Assembly (NCBI GenBank): GCA_028281525.1
Contig: JANQJR010000036.1
Span: 1-64,000, forward strand
Direction: 5' to 3'
DNA length: 64,000 bases
DNA from: Magnetovibrio sp.
GTDB taxonomy: Bacteria > Pseudomonadota > Alphaproteobacteria > Rhodospirillales > Magnetovibrionaceae
Positions 40,033-50,178 of the stretch are shown piece after piece. Position 1 is the first letter of the stretch. Every line of letters starts with the position of its first letter. The translations under genes and the position numbers were made by a program. Below the pieces are notes generated by a model. The model was not told the origin of the DNA and did not search any database. It was given only the letters and a program-made list of their open reading frames with translations.

Positions 40033-41361
40033 TCAGGAATGCCCGCTTTCGCCCAGCACCAAATCGGCGTAACGCTTGAGTTCCGCGATATAGTCCTGGG
40101 GATGGCTGGCGCTGCGCCCATCCAGATGATCGGCGAGTTTTTCGATACGCGTCAGTATCTTGCCGTCGTGATCGATGGAACTGCGGAACACCGGCGTCGC
40201 CCGGGCCGTTTCGATATATGTCAGGTCCTGACCACCGAGCCGCCCTTTCGCGAGCGTGAGGTTCAAAATCGCGCTCAACGCCAGATACGGGGCTGAAAAC
40301 ACCCAGTTCAGGCTTCCCAGGGAATAGGCGATCACCGCAACGCGGTTCGGGTCCCGGCGGGTGCGGTAATATTCGACCGGCTGAACCACGTGCGGATGGT
40401 GGCCGAGAATGGCGTCGGCGCCCCATTCGATCAGGGTGTGCGCGATGTCCACCTGGCGTCTGCGCGGGAAAAATTCGAATTCGTAGCCCCAATGCAAGGA
40501 CGCGATGATGAAGTCGCAGCCCTGATCTTTACAGTCGTCGATCTGGCGTTTCAAGATATCCAGGTCGGGCTCGGAAAATTTCGAAAGCATTTTCGCGACG
40601 TTGATGCGGTGGCTTTCTTCGGCGGGCATCACATGGCCATTAAGACCATATGTCGCTGCGACAAAACCGATTTTTATGCCGTCCTTGACAAGAACTTTTC
40701 CTTTTCCGAACTCATCCGGCTTGCTGTTGGTGCCGATGCCGAGAATGCCTTCTTCGGAAAAAATCCTCTGGGTCGTTTCCAAGCCCTCGACCCCCATGTC
40801 GAACATGTGGTTGTTGGTGGTGTTCAACACCGTGAACCGCTTGTCCTTATGCCCTTTGATGATATCGAACTGATCCCGGGAACAGCATTCGATGGGAGCG
40901 GCTTCGTCGCTGATGACCTCTTCTTGCAACGCCTGTTCGGTGATGGGCGATTCGAAGTTCGCACACGAAACGCCCTGGTCAAACAACAGATCGGCAACAT
41001 TCTCAAAGAGGATGTCTTTCGAGTGTTCAAGGCCATGCGTCTGGAACAAATCGCCGGCGGCCCCAAGGGTGAGCGTGCTGTCTTTAGCAAAATCCTGCGG
41101 CAGGCCAACTATACGGCTGTCCACCGCAAGCAGGTCTTCTACCCGCTCTCCCTTCTCCACACGGGTGATCGGGTTCATGCATTTGTAGACCCAGTAGAAC
41201 TTGTCCCGTAAAGCCATCTCCTCGAACGAGGCGGCCGCTTTTTGATCGGGACGATTCCAAAATCCGAATATTTCGGCGCATTTGACCACCATGTTCATTT
41301 TGAATCTGAGGCTACGGGACGATATCTCCAAGGCCTCGATCGGTGTGGTTGGCATGGGCAT
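40033..41361 (-). CDS. CapA/PGA_cap-type metallophosphatase-fold protein
   Basis: LTLGAAGDLFQTHGL, NTTNNHMFDMGVEGLETT, FIIASLHWGYEFEFFPRRRQVDIAHTLIEWGADAILGHHPHVVQPVEYY. Confidence 0.88.
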   Translation of the reverse strand: MPMPTTPIEALEISSRSLRFKMNMVVKCAEIFGFWNRPDQKAAASFEEMALRDKFYWVYKCMNPITRVEKGERVEDLLAVDSRIVGLPQDFAKDSTLTLGAAGDLFQTHGLEHSKDILFENVADLLFDQGVSCANFESPITEQALQEEVISDEAAPIECCSRDQFDIIKGHKDKRFTVLNTTNNHMFDMGVEGLETTQRIFSEEGILGIGTNSKPDEFGKGKVLVKDGIKIGFVAATYGLNGHVMPAEESHRINVAKMLSKFSEPDLDILKRQIDDCKDQGCDFIIASLHWGYEFEFFPRRRQVDIAHTLIEWGADAILGHHPHVVQPVEYYRTRRDPNRVAVIAYSLGSLNWVFSAPYLALSAILNLTLAKGRLGGQDLTYIETARATPVFRSSIDHDGKILTRIEKLADHLDGRSASHPQDYIAELKRYADLVLGESGHS

Positions 41362-41463
41362 GGCTGCCTCCCCTTGTCATTTGCGAACATGCCATCCATA
41401 CACGCAATACAGGCGCTCCACAAGATATCGCCAACCGTGAGTGCGAATGATCCGAAGCCGTTG

Positions 41464-42228
41464 TTACAGGTTGTCCTTCTCGTCCGGCAATTTGTAGAAG
41501 GTCGAGCGCTTGGGATAGCTGACGTTGGCGCTCCAGCGCTTGCGCGGCTTCCTGCGTTTCTGGTCCTCGACCTTCTGGGCGTTGTCGCCGTAGGTCCAAA
41601 AACGGTGCATCACATCTTCCATCTCTTGGTCGGAGAGCAATTCCGGCTCACCCATTTGCAGGACCAGTTGGTATTGCTGGGCCAGGACCTCGACCTCGAC
41701 CGCCAGGCTCAAGGCCTTTTCCAGGTTGTCGCCGTAAGCGATCATGCCATGGTGGCTCATCAGACAGGCGCGGCGACCATCCAGTGCTTCCAGCACCGCT
41801 TTCGACAGGTCTTCCGTACCGAAAGGCTCATAGCGACAGCAGCGGATGTTCTTGCCGCCTGCAACCGCGACCATGTAGTGGAACGGCGGAATGCCCTTGT
41901 TCAAACACGCGAGCGCAGTGCAGTACGGCGGATGGGCGTGCACGATGGCTTTGGCGTAATCGCGCGCGTTGTAGATATCCATATGGAAACGCCATTCCGA
42001 GGACGGCACATAATGGCCCTCAATAACGTTACCTTCGAAGTCCATGTAGACAATATCTTCGGCGCGCAGCTTGTGGTATTTAACGCCCGACGGTGTGACC
42101 AGGAAGCCGCCGCCGTCCACGTCGGGAATGCGCGCGGACACATTTCCCGATGCGCCCGCGCTGAGGCCCGTTTCATTGAGCTGCAGCGCGGTTTTGATGA
42201 TCTTGTTGCGAAGGTCGATGTGGCGCAT
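41464..42228 (-). CDS. Class II aldolase/adducin family protein (Ald2-like)
   Basis: GLSAGASGNVSARIPD, VHAHPPYCTALACLNKGIPPFHYMV, SHHGMIAYGD; start placed at MRHIDLRNK; downstream of mtnA. Confidence 0.9.
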   Translation of the reverse strand: MRHIDLRNKIIKTALQLNETGLSAGASGNVSARIPDVDGGGFLVTPSGVKYHKLRAEDIVYMDFEGNVIEGHYVPSSEWRFHMDIYNARDYAKAIVHAHPPYCTALACLNKGIPPFHYMVAVAGGKNIRCCRYEPFGTEDLSKAVLEALDGRRACLMSHHGMIAYGDNLEKALSLAVEVEVLAQQYQLVLQMGEPELLSDQEMEDVMHRFWTYGDNAQKVEDQKRRKPRKRWSANVSYPKRSTFYKLPDEKDNL

Positions 42229-42241
42229 GGGGGCCGCCCGT

Positions 42242-43345
42242 TTACTTCCACGCTTCCGGCTGTTCCGGATAGAGCGAGCGCAGGCCGGTTTCCGAAGCCT
42301 CGCATACACCGCGCTCCGTGATCAGCTTTGACACCATGCGCGAAGGCGTGACGTCGAAGGCCGGATTGCCGCCTTTGGAGCCGTCCGCAGCGATGCGCAC
42401 GCCTACAACTTCGCCGGATGACGTCATGCCGTTCATCCAGGTGACCTCGGTTTCATCACGCTCTTCGATGGGAATCTTGAAACCGTCATCCAGTGTCCAG
42501 TCGATGGTCGGGCCCGGCAGCGCCACATAGAACGGCACGTGATTATCGTGTGCCGCCAAGGCCTTCAAGTACGTGCCGATTTTGTTGCACACATCTCCGG
42601 TCCGGGTGGTGCGGTCGGTGCCGACGATACAGAGATCCACCTTGCCGTGCTGCATCAGGTGCCCACCGGCGTTGTCGACAATAACGGTGTGCGGGATACC
42701 GTGCTGACCCAGTTCCCATGCCGTCAGGCTGGCGCCTTGGTTGCGCGGGCGGGTTTCATCGACCCACACGTGCACCGGAATGCCGGCTTCGTGCGCTTTG
42801 TAAATCGGTGCGATGGCGGTGCCCCAATCCACGGTCGCGAGCCAGCCCGCGTTGCAGTGGGTCAACACGTTCACCGGACGGGATTTCCCCGCCTTTTCGA
42901 AGGCCGCCGCGATCAGGTCCTTGCCGTGATCGCCAATGGCCGAACAAATCGCCACGTCTTCGTCCGCAATTTCCCTGGCGCGGTTCCACGCCGCTTCGAA
43001 CCGTGCCTCCGGTGACAGAGGCGCGAGGATAGATTTCTGCTCGTCGATGGCCCAGCGCAGGTTCACTGCCGTGGGGCGGGCCTCGAACAACACTTTGTAG
43101 GCATGATCCAGATTGGCGTCGCTGGGATCGGACTTCATCGCCAGCGCCATGCCGTAAGCCGCCGTCGCACCGATCAAGGGCGCGCCACGCACCAGCATGT
43201 CGAAGATGGCGTGGGCCGCTTCCTCCACTGTTTCCAGGCGTACGGTTTCGAACTCGAATGGCAGTTTGGTCTGATCGATGATGTCCACCGCCTGGCCGTC
43301 GCTGGAGACCCAGATGGTGCGCATGGGCATGCCGTTGACTTTCAT
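42242..43345 (-). CDS. mtnA: S-methyl-5-thioribose-1-phosphate isomerase
   Basis: [84 protein letters not shown]. Confidence 0.96.
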   Translation of the reverse strand: MKVNGMPMRTIWVSSDGQAVDIIDQTKLPFEFETVRLETVEEAAHAIFDMLVRGAPLIGATAAYGMALAMKSDPSDANLDHAYKVLFEARPTAVNLRWAIDEQKSILAPLSPEARFEAAWNRAREIADEDVAICSAIGDHGKDLIAAAFEKAGKSRPVNVLTHCNAGWLATVDWGTAIAPIYKAHEAGIPVHVWVDETRPRNQGASLTAWELGQHGIPHTVIVDNAGGHLMQHGKVDLCIVGTDRTTRTGDVCNKIGTYLKALAAHDNHVPFYVALPGPTIDWTLDDGFKIPIEERDETEVTWMNGMTSSGEVVGVRIAADGSKGGNPAFDVTPSRMVSKLITERGVCEASETGLRSLYPEQPEAWK

Positions 43346-43370
43346 AATCTTTACCTTCCAGGTTGGGGCC

Positions 43371-44270
43371 TTAGCCTTGCAAAACCCGCCCGGCGACAGC
43401 GTCGAGCTTCTTGATCATGTCCGGATCGCGCGCGTCGGGCGCGGTGATGATGGCGGTATCCAGCGCCGTGTGACAACCGTCCGTGCAGCTATCGCTTCGG
43501 CCCGCCAGTTTCGGCGCGACCGCCTTGACCAGCGATCGGCCTTTGTCCGCGTTGTCCAGCAGGGTCTTGATGATGCTGTCCACCGTCACGTGGTCATGGT
43601 CGGGGTGCCAACAATCATAATCGGTGACCATGGCGACGGTGGCGTAGCACATCTCGGCTTCCCGGGCCAATTTGGCTTCGGGCATGTTGGTCATGCCGAT
43701 TACATCACAACCCCAGCTGCGGTACATGTGCGATTCCGCCTGGGTGGAGAACTGCGGGCCTTCCATGGCCAAGTACGTGCCGCCACGCTGGTGGTCGATG
43801 CCCAGCTCCTTGGCCGCTTCCTCCAGAGCGTCGCCCAAACGCGAACACACCGGATGACCCAGCGCCACGTGCGCCACCAAGCCGGTGCCGAAAAAGCTTT
43901 TGGCGCGCGCAAAGGTGCGGTCGATGAACTGATCGCAAATCACGAAAGAGCCCGGCGGCAACTCTTCCTTGAGCGAACCACAGGCGGAAACGGAGAGGAT
44001 TTCCGTCACGCCCGCGCGCTTCATGGCATCGATGTTGGCGCGGAAATTCAGCTCGGAGGGCGGAATGCGGTGCCCCCGGCCATGACGCGGCAAAAACACC
44101 ATGTTCAGACCATCCAGCTCACCGAACAGCAGTTCGTCGGACGGCTGGCCGAAGGAACTGTCGATCTTTTTCCATTCGGTGTTTTCCAAACCGTCGATTT
44201 CATAGATACCGCTGCCGCCGATCACGCCGATAACAGGCGGGGTGCCCGGCGGGGTGTTGGGTGCCGTCAT
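43371..44270 (-). CDS. mtnP: S-methyl-5'-thioadenosine phosphorylase
   Basis: [115 protein letters not shown]. Confidence 0.95.
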   Translation of the reverse strand: MTAPNTPPGTPPVIGVIGGSGIYEIDGLENTEWKKIDSSFGQPSDELLFGELDGLNMVFLPRHGRGHRIPPSELNFRANIDAMKRAGVTEILSVSACGSLKEELPPGSFVICDQFIDRTFARAKSFFGTGLVAHVALGHPVCSRLGDALEEAAKELGIDHQRGGTYLAMEGPQFSTQAESHMYRSWGCDVIGMTNMPEAKLAREAEMCYATVAMVTDYDCWHPDHDHVTVDSIIKTLLDNADKGRSLVKAVAPKLAGRSDSCTDGCHTALDTAIITAPDARDPDMIKKLDAVAGRVLQG

Positions 44271-44364
44271 GAAGTTACTCCCCTAAGATGATCCAGATAC
44301 GCGCCAAAAGAGGCACCACAGGTTCTAGCATGCCAATACCGCGCCGAACAGCCCCACTCTTATT

Positions 44365-44406
44365 CGCGTAAATAGACCTATAATTCTCGACATATCTATT
44401 AACGCG
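44365..44406. promoter_or_regulatory. Spaced inverted repeat upstream of secreted protease gene
   Basis: CGCGTAAATAG-N20-CTATTAACGCG, 11-bp arms with one mismatch. Confidence 0.45.
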
Positions 44407-44451
44407 TGTGTATATTCATGATTGCTCTCAACATGGTATCTATCGCCAATG

Positions 44452-45930
44452 GTGTTCATACTTCGGGTTCGATCTGTCTTTCAACATTGGCTGCTGCTGG
44501 CCTTAGTCACCAGCACGCCTTGGTCCGTGGCGGCGTCGGAGGCGAACCCGAAAAACCTTTTGGCTCTTTTGGCCCCAGAAACCACCGTGGGACTGGTGGA
44601 AGCCACCAGCCAAACCCTGCTGAGGGGCGGTCAGATCGATTTCCCCCTATCTGTCGATGTGGATTTACCCATAGGTGCCAAACGGGTGAGTTTGGATGCC
44701 GCCTTGAATCCGCAATCCGAAGCCCCCCGCTATGTGATCGTTTTTGAAGTCGCCCTGGCCAAGGCGTCGCGCCGGGTGCTCGGCCTCAAACCGGTGGAAT
44801 CCACCCTGTTCCTGGGTTACAGCGGCCAACCTTACGTCATCGCCGACGACGACTCAGCGACGGACTACATCCCTGGGCAGCAAGGCGTTTCTTCCTTGGT
44901 CCCGCACCAAGGCATCGTAAATGACAGTGGGCCGGTGGGCACGCCGTTGATTTTCGCCTATGCCTTCGATAAGGCCAAAATCCAGGCGCGCCGGACAATG
45001 ACGGTCAACACGTATGTGATCGACCGCGCCCGGCAAACTTACGTCAAGTCCACCTTCGATTATTCCGAACAGCAGCGCTTCGAAGTCGCTTACCGGATTT
45101 CGCGATATGATCCCAAACGTAAGCAGCATGCCAAGAACCACGACAAGGAGAAGGATGTCGATGCGTTCGAAAAGCAGGGTGCCGCTGTGAAATTGTCTGC
45201 TTTGCTGAAGGATTACGCCGCAAAACGTGACGAAGCCCGCCCCATCACCAGCGCCTTGGCGCTGCGCAACGAAATTTTCAAAAGTCGCAACGCCGCCCTC
45301 GCCCAGATCAATGCCAACACCTTCGACGATCGCCCCTTGAACGATCCACGGTTCGACAGCGTCGTTGCCGTCTACGCCGGAAAAGGACCCATGGGCTCGG
45401 GGTTTTACGTTACCCCCGACGTGGTGATGACCAATTGGCATGTGGTGGACGAGCACGCGTTCGTGGAAATGAAAACCTATGACGGGCGGGAAACCTTCGG
45501 CACCCTTTTGGGGAGGGATGCCCGTCTGGACATCGCGTTGGTCAAGGTCCAGGACCGGGGCCGTCCGGTGGCGTTTTATACCGGACGCAATATTGATTTA
45601 GGAACCAGCGTGGAAGCGATCGGTCACCCCCACCGCCTGGAATTTTCCATCACGCGCGGCATCGTGAGCGCAGTGCGCAAGCATCACAGCATTAACCTGC
45701 CCAGCTACGCGGGCGACAAAGTGCTCTACATCCAGACCGATGCACCCATCAACCGGGGCAATTCCGGTGGGCCATTGTTCCTGGGCAACCGCGTGGTCGG
45801 CATGAACACATGGGCCATTAAAAAGCACATCGCCGAAGGCCTGAATTTTTCCGTTCACTATTCCGAACTGCTGAACTTTATGAACGAACATCTGCCCGGT
45901 TTCACCGTTCCGCCTGGGGGAGACAGCTAA
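44452..45930 (+). CDS. Secreted trypsin-like serine protease with long uncharacterised N-terminal domain
   Basis: Signal peptide; catalytic TNWHVVDEH, RLDIALVKV, INRGNSGGPLF; no PDZ visible. Confidence 0.88.
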   Translation: MFILRVRSVFQHWLLLALVTSTPWSVAASEANPKNLLALLAPETTVGLVEATSQTLLRGGQIDFPLSVDVDLPIGAKRVSLDAALNPQSEAPRYVIVFEVALAKASRRVLGLKPVESTLFLGYSGQPYVIADDDSATDYIPGQQGVSSLVPHQGIVNDSGPVGTPLIFAYAFDKAKIQARRTMTVNTYVIDRARQTYVKSTFDYSEQQRFEVAYRISRYDPKRKQHAKNHDKEKDVDAFEKQGAAVKLSALLKDYAAKRDEARPITSALALRNEIFKSRNAALAQINANTFDDRPLNDPRFDSVVAVYAGKGPMGSGFYVTPDVVMTNWHVVDEHAFVEMKTYDGRETFGTLLGRDARLDIALVKVQDRGRPVAFYTGRNIDLGTSVEAIGHPHRLEFSITRGIVSAVRKHHSINLPSYAGDKVLYIQTDAPINRGNSGGPLFLGNRVVGMNTWAIKKHIAEGLNFSVHYSELLNFMNEHLPGFTVPPGGDS

Positions 45931-45933
45931 GCC

Positions 45934-46674
45934 ATGAAACACATCACTCTTGCCTTATCCCTCGTGCTGGCTTTGACGCTCAGCGCCTGCATCGGTTCGA
46001 CAAAGTCGCGCATGGGCATGGTCGTCAATGAAGACAGCGGGTTGATGTTCGGTTCCGCCATCGAACACAACATCGTCACCGATGCCTCGTTTTACAACAA
46101 CCGCAAGATCAAGGTGCGCACACGCAACACCTCAGGCGATCCCGCATTCGTTCTCAGCGCATTCAAGGGCGAGCTTCGTGATGCCTACACCGGGAAAGGC
46201 TATGAGCCCACGCAGGCGGATGACTTCGGTTTGATGATGGACGTCAACGTCATGTACAGCGGGCAAATTCAAACCACCCGCGCGGCCACTTACAGCTTGG
46301 TCGGTGCGCTGTTGGGCGCGACCTATGGTGGGGATACGCAGCGCGGCATCATCACCGGCACCGTGGCAGGCGCCGAACTTGGCCACATCATCGGCAGTTT
46401 CGCGACGGATGATACATACATGATCGTCGCAAAGGTCACCTTTGGCGTCGTCAAACCTTATAGGGAAAGCCGAAAACGCGTGACCTTCAGCCGCAGCGAA
46501 AAACTCAAGGATATCGACGACCCGGGTGAGGACGAAAAAGTGATCCGTCGCGGTTTCAAAGAAACCTACACCACCCAAATCGCGCTTTACGCCGGGGGAC
46601 GCAATGTCGGCCAATCCGAAATCGTCGAACAAGTCCGCAAGCGCGCGGCACGCATCATCGCCGACTTCATTTGA
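45934..46674 (+). CDS. TraT-like (complement-resistance family) lipoprotein
   Basis: Lipobox LTLSACIG; KVRTRNTSGDPAF...GYEPTQADDFGLMMDVNVMY...LVGALLGATYGG...MIVAKVTFGV...; follows the protease by 3 bp. Confidence 0.65.
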   Translation: MKHITLALSLVLALTLSACIGSTKSRMGMVVNEDSGLMFGSAIEHNIVTDASFYNNRKIKVRTRNTSGDPAFVLSAFKGELRDAYTGKGYEPTQADDFGLMMDVNVMYSGQIQTTRAATYSLVGALLGATYGGDTQRGIITGTVAGAELGHIIGSFATDDTYMIVAKVTFGVVKPYRESRKRVTFSRSEKLKDIDDPGEDEKVIRRGFKETYTTQIALYAGGRNVGQSEIVEQVRKRAARIIADFI

Positions 46675-46702
46675 TTTTCACGTTTCATTCCAAGTGGCTG
46701 GT

Positions 46703-47143
46703 TTAGCGGATGAGATTGTCGAGACGGCTTTTGTCCAGGCGCGCACGAACGGCATCGCTGGAGGTGTCGAAAAATATGCGCACGACATTTCCCCGATCAT
46801 CAATGCCTTGGCCATGGCCACCGCTGTGGGAGGTCTGGATGAAATCGACCTTGAAGGTGCGCCCATCGTTACAACGTGCATTGGCGCTTCCATGGATCCC
46901 GGAATTGGACGTCAGGGCGGCGCGCGTGGACACACGGGTGGCCCCCGTACAGGTGGTGCGCCCATTGGCGGTGGCGATCTCCAGCGTACCGGCGTCCGTC
47001 AGGGAAACGGCGGCGGCACCAAAAAAAAGCTCACCGGTATCTTCGAATTGCCCGGCGACGGAATACTGGGCGCACCCGCTCAAAGCTGCGGGCAAACCAG
47101 CCACCAACCCGACCACCAAACCGCGCCGTAGCCACAGGCTCAT
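46703..47143 (-). CDS. Hypothetical lipoprotein with TCTG/HGxGID domain
   Basis: Lipobox AALSGCAQY; GRTTCTGATRV...GSANARCNDGRTFKVDFIQTSHSGGHGQGIDDRGN. Confidence 0.7.
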   Translation of the reverse strand: MSLWLRRGLVVGLVAGLPAALSGCAQYSVAGQFEDTGELFFGAAAVSLTDAGTLEIATANGRTTCTGATRVSTRAALTSNSGIHGSANARCNDGRTFKVDFIQTSHSGGHGQGIDDRGNVVRIFFDTSSDAVRARLDKSRLDNLIR

Positions 47144-47185
47144 CGCAACACTCCCGTTGAATCACGTTTAAGCAAAAATACAATC

Positions 47186-47764
47186 ATGTATAACTATGTA
47201 AAGATAATTAATTCTTTTTGGTTGTGTTTTGGTGGCCTTTTGACCATCGCGATCCTGAGCACTGCGGGATGTGTCGGGTCCGCGCCGCCGGCGTTTTCCT
47301 ATGGCGCGCAACAGCGCGGCAACGCGCTGTGCGCAACCATGTACGACAACCGCAACATTCAGCTCTTGTCCGGAAAAATGCCCTTACGGCCTGGGGAAAT
47401 GCCGACACGCGCAATGCTGATGATCAACGAATCCCCGGGTGAAAACGAAGCCCAGGCCATCGGCGCGCTGGAAGCCGCGGTCCGCAACTGCCATACGCTG
47501 CGCGCCAACGCCGGGCAACACACCTCCGCCAGCGAGGATATCCTGGAAACCCGAACCAGTCAGTTGCGCTACGGATTGTACAAGGGGGCAATTCCATACG
47601 GCGCTTACAACTACGGCCTTGCCCAAGTGCTCAAACGCCATGCGGATTTTCTGGGGCAAACAAAACCATCGCCCAACGTCACCGGATCGGTGCCGCTGTA
47701 CCGCCAGTTCGATGCGGCCACCTTCGGCACGTGGACCTGCCCGTCCCAGGGAGCGTGTTACTAG
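47186..47764 (+). CDS. Hypothetical lipoprotein
   Basis: Lipobox ILSTAGCVGS; 192 aa. Confidence 0.7.
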   Translation: MYNYVKIINSFWLCFGGLLTIAILSTAGCVGSAPPAFSYGAQQRGNALCATMYDNRNIQLLSGKMPLRPGEMPTRAMLMINESPGENEAQAIGALEAAVRNCHTLRANAGQHTSASEDILETRTSQLRYGLYKGAIPYGAYNYGLAQVLKRHADFLGQTKPSPNVTGSVPLYRQFDAATFGTWTCPSQGACY

Positions 47765-47791
47765 GACCCGGCCTTCCGGCCTTAAAGCAAC

Positions 47792-48892
47792 TTAAACGTT
47801 GAAACGGAACAGGAAGATATCGCCGTCATGGACGAGATAGTCCTTACCTTCCTGGCGCATCTTGCCGGCTTCCTTGCAGGCCTGTTCTCCGCCCAATTCG
47901 ACAAAATCGTCGTAAGCGGTGGTTTCGGCCTTGATAAAGCCCTTTTCGAAATCCGTGTGGATCACGCCTGCGGCCTCAGGGGCCTTGGCGCCATTGTGCA
48001 CGGTCCAGGCACGGGCCTCTTTCGGACCGACGGTAAAGAACGTGATCAAACCCAACAGCGCATAACCTTCGCGGATCACACGCGCCAGCCCCGTTTCCTC
48101 CAGGCCCAGGGTTTCCAAGAACTCCTGCTTTTCTTCTTCGGTGTCGAGCTGGGAGACCTCTTCTTCGATCTTCGCCGAGATGACCACGGAACGCGCGCCC
48201 TGCTCTTTGGCCATCTCCGCCACCTTGGTGGACAATGCGTTACCGTCCGCAGCCGAATCTTCATCCACATTGCAGACATACAAAATCGGCTTGGACGTCA
48301 ACAGCTGGAGCATTTGAAACGCCTTTTGCTCATCATCCGTGCGCTCAACCGTGCGCGCAGGCTTGCCGTCGGCCAAGGCGGCCAAAGTGCGTTCCACCAA
48401 CTCCAAGGTCTGCTTGGCCTCCTTGTCCTGGCCGCGCGCCTTCTTGACCAAGGCTTCTTTGCGCTTTTCCAGGCTTTCCATGTCGGCCAACATCAATTCA
48501 GTCTCGATGGTTTCGGCATCGCGAATCGGATCGACGGCACCGTCCACATGGGTGACGTTTTCATCTTCGAAACAGCGCACCACTTTGATGATGGCGTCCA
48601 CTTCGCGAATGTTGGCGAGAAACTGATTGCCGAGCCCTTCGCCCTTGCTGGCGCCCCGCACCAAACCGGCGATGTCGACGAACTCCAATTGGGTGGGAAT
48701 AATTTGCGCGGACTTGCCGATCGCAGCGATCTGATCCAACCGCGCATCGGGCACGCCGACGCGCCCGACATTGGGTTCGATGGTGCAAAACGGGAAGTTC
48801 GCCGCTTCCGCCGCCGCTGTCGCCGTGAGCGCGTTGAAAAGCGTCGACTTGCCCACATTGGGAAGCCCCACGATGCCGCACTTGAAACCCAT
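47792..48892 (-). CDS. ychF: Redox-regulated ATPase/GTPase YchF
   Basis: [55 protein letters not shown]-terminal GKDYLVHDGDIFLFRFNV. Confidence 0.98.
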   Translation of the reverse strand: MGFKCGIVGLPNVGKSTLFNALTATAAAEAANFPFCTIEPNVGRVGVPDARLDQIAAIGKSAQIIPTQLEFVDIAGLVRGASKGEGLGNQFLANIREVDAIIKVVRCFEDENVTHVDGAVDPIRDAETIETELMLADMESLEKRKEALVKKARGQDKEAKQTLELVERTLAALADGKPARTVERTDDEQKAFQMLQLLTSKPILYVCNVDEDSAADGNALSTKVAEMAKEQGARSVVISAKIEEEVSQLDTEEEKQEFLETLGLEETGLARVIREGYALLGLITFFTVGPKEARAWTVHNGAKAPEAAGVIHTDFEKGFIKAETTAYDDFVELGGEQACKEAGKMRQEGKDYLVHDGDIFLFRFNV

Positions 48893-49509
48893 TAGCTTTC
48901 GTCCTTCTTATTGTTCGAAGCCTTATTGTTTGAACTCCGGGGCGGACGCAGCGTCTGCGCCACACGGGTCATGAAGTCTGAATCGCGCCCATCGAAAAGC
49001 AAATCGAGGTTATCCGCCACCGCATCCAGTTCCGCGACGACCCAATCCTGATCGGCCTTGGTGAAATCCTTGAGTACGTGGCCGGAAACCCGGTCCTTGT
49101 GACCCGGATGACCGACGCCGAAGCGCACCCGGGCGTAGCCTTCGCCAATGTGTGCATGGATGGACCGCAGGCCATTGTGACCCGCATGCCCCCCGCCGCG
49201 TTTGACACGCAACTTGCCCGGCGCTAGGTCCAGCTCATCGTGCAGCACGATAACGTTTTCGGACGGAATTTTATAAAACGTGACCGCTTCTTTGACCGAG
49301 CGGCCGCTGTCGTTCATGAACGTCTGCGGTTTCAGGACCAGCACTTTTTCACCACTGAGCTTACCTTCCGCCAGCTCGCCTTGGAATTTGGCGCGGTATG
49401 CGGAAAAGGAATGGCGGCGGACGATCTCGTCCGCCGCCATAAACCCAATGTTGTGGCGGTTGTGGGCGTACTTTTCGCCGGGATTGCCAAGCCCCACAAC
49501 CAGATACAT
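48892..49509 (-). CDS. pth: Peptidyl-tRNA hydrolase
   Basis: [53 protein letters not shown]. Confidence 0.97.
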   Translation of the reverse strand: MYLVVGLGNPGEKYAHNRHNIGFMAADEIVRRHSFSAYRAKFQGELAEGKLSGEKVLVLKPQTFMNDSGRSVKEAVTFYKIPSENVIVLHDELDLAPGKLRVKRGGGHAGHNGLRSIHAHIGEGYARVRFGVGHPGHKDRVSGHVLKDFTKADQDWVVAELDAVADNLDLLFDGRDSDFMTRVAQTLRPPRSSNNKASNNKKDES

Positions 49510-49527
49510 CCAAAGATGCGGGGAGGA

Positions 49528-50178
49528 TTACTCCTCGCCGCCCTCCTCGGCTGCACCTTCCTCGCCTTCCTCGCCTTCGGCTTCCTCGGTCTCCTCGGAA
49601 ACCTTGGAAACGGTCGGTGCGGCGATGGTGGCGACGGTGAAGTCGCGATCCGTGATGGTCGGCGAACAGCCGTCCGGCAGGGTCACCGCGCTGATGTGCA
49701 CGGAATCGCCGATGTCCAGGCCGGTCAGATCGACTTCGATGGCTTCCGGAATGGCTTCCGGGCTCACGTTCAGTTCGACCTCGTGACGCACAACGTTGAG
49801 CACGCCGCCGCGCTTGATGCCCGGGGACGCCAGTTCATTGATGTAGTGCATCGGGATGTTGACCGCGATGGTCGCACCCTTGGTTACGCGCATGAAATCC
49901 ACGTGCAACGGACGGTCGGAAACCGGGTCCAATTGAATGTCACGGGCGATCACACGGTGGGTATCTTTCCCCGCCTTGATTTCGACCAAATGCGCAAAAA
50001 AGCTGCCGGTCTGGATCAGCTTGGTGAGTTCCAGCGGATCGATCGAAATCATGACCGAGTCCTTTTTATCACCATAGATAACGGCAGGCACGCGCCCCTC
50101 ACGACGGGTCGCGCGGGCTGCCCCCTTACCTGCCCGCTCACGCAATTCAGCGTTGAGTTCGAAAGCATTGGAAGCCAT
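49528..50178 (-). CDS. rplY: 50S ribosomal protein L25/general stress protein Ctc
   Basis: FELNAELRERAGKGAARATRREGRVPAVIYG; acidic C-terminal tail. Confidence 0.95.
   Translation of the reverse strand: MASNAFELNAELRERAGKGAARATRREGRVPAVIYGDKKDSVMISIDPLELTKLIQTGSFFAHLVEIKAGKDTHRVIARDIQLDPVSDRPLHVDFMRVTKGATIAVNIPMHYINELASPGIKRGGVLNVVRHEVELNVSPEAIPEAIEVDLTGLDIGDSVHISAVTLPDGCSPTITDRDFTVATIAAPTVSKVSEETEEAEGEEGEEGAAEEGGEE

Noticed and set aside
39815-40492. 225-aa minus-strand ORF between the lipoprotein and CapA-like genes
   Set aside because: Overlaps both supported genes in other frames; Arg/Pro-rich, no domain.
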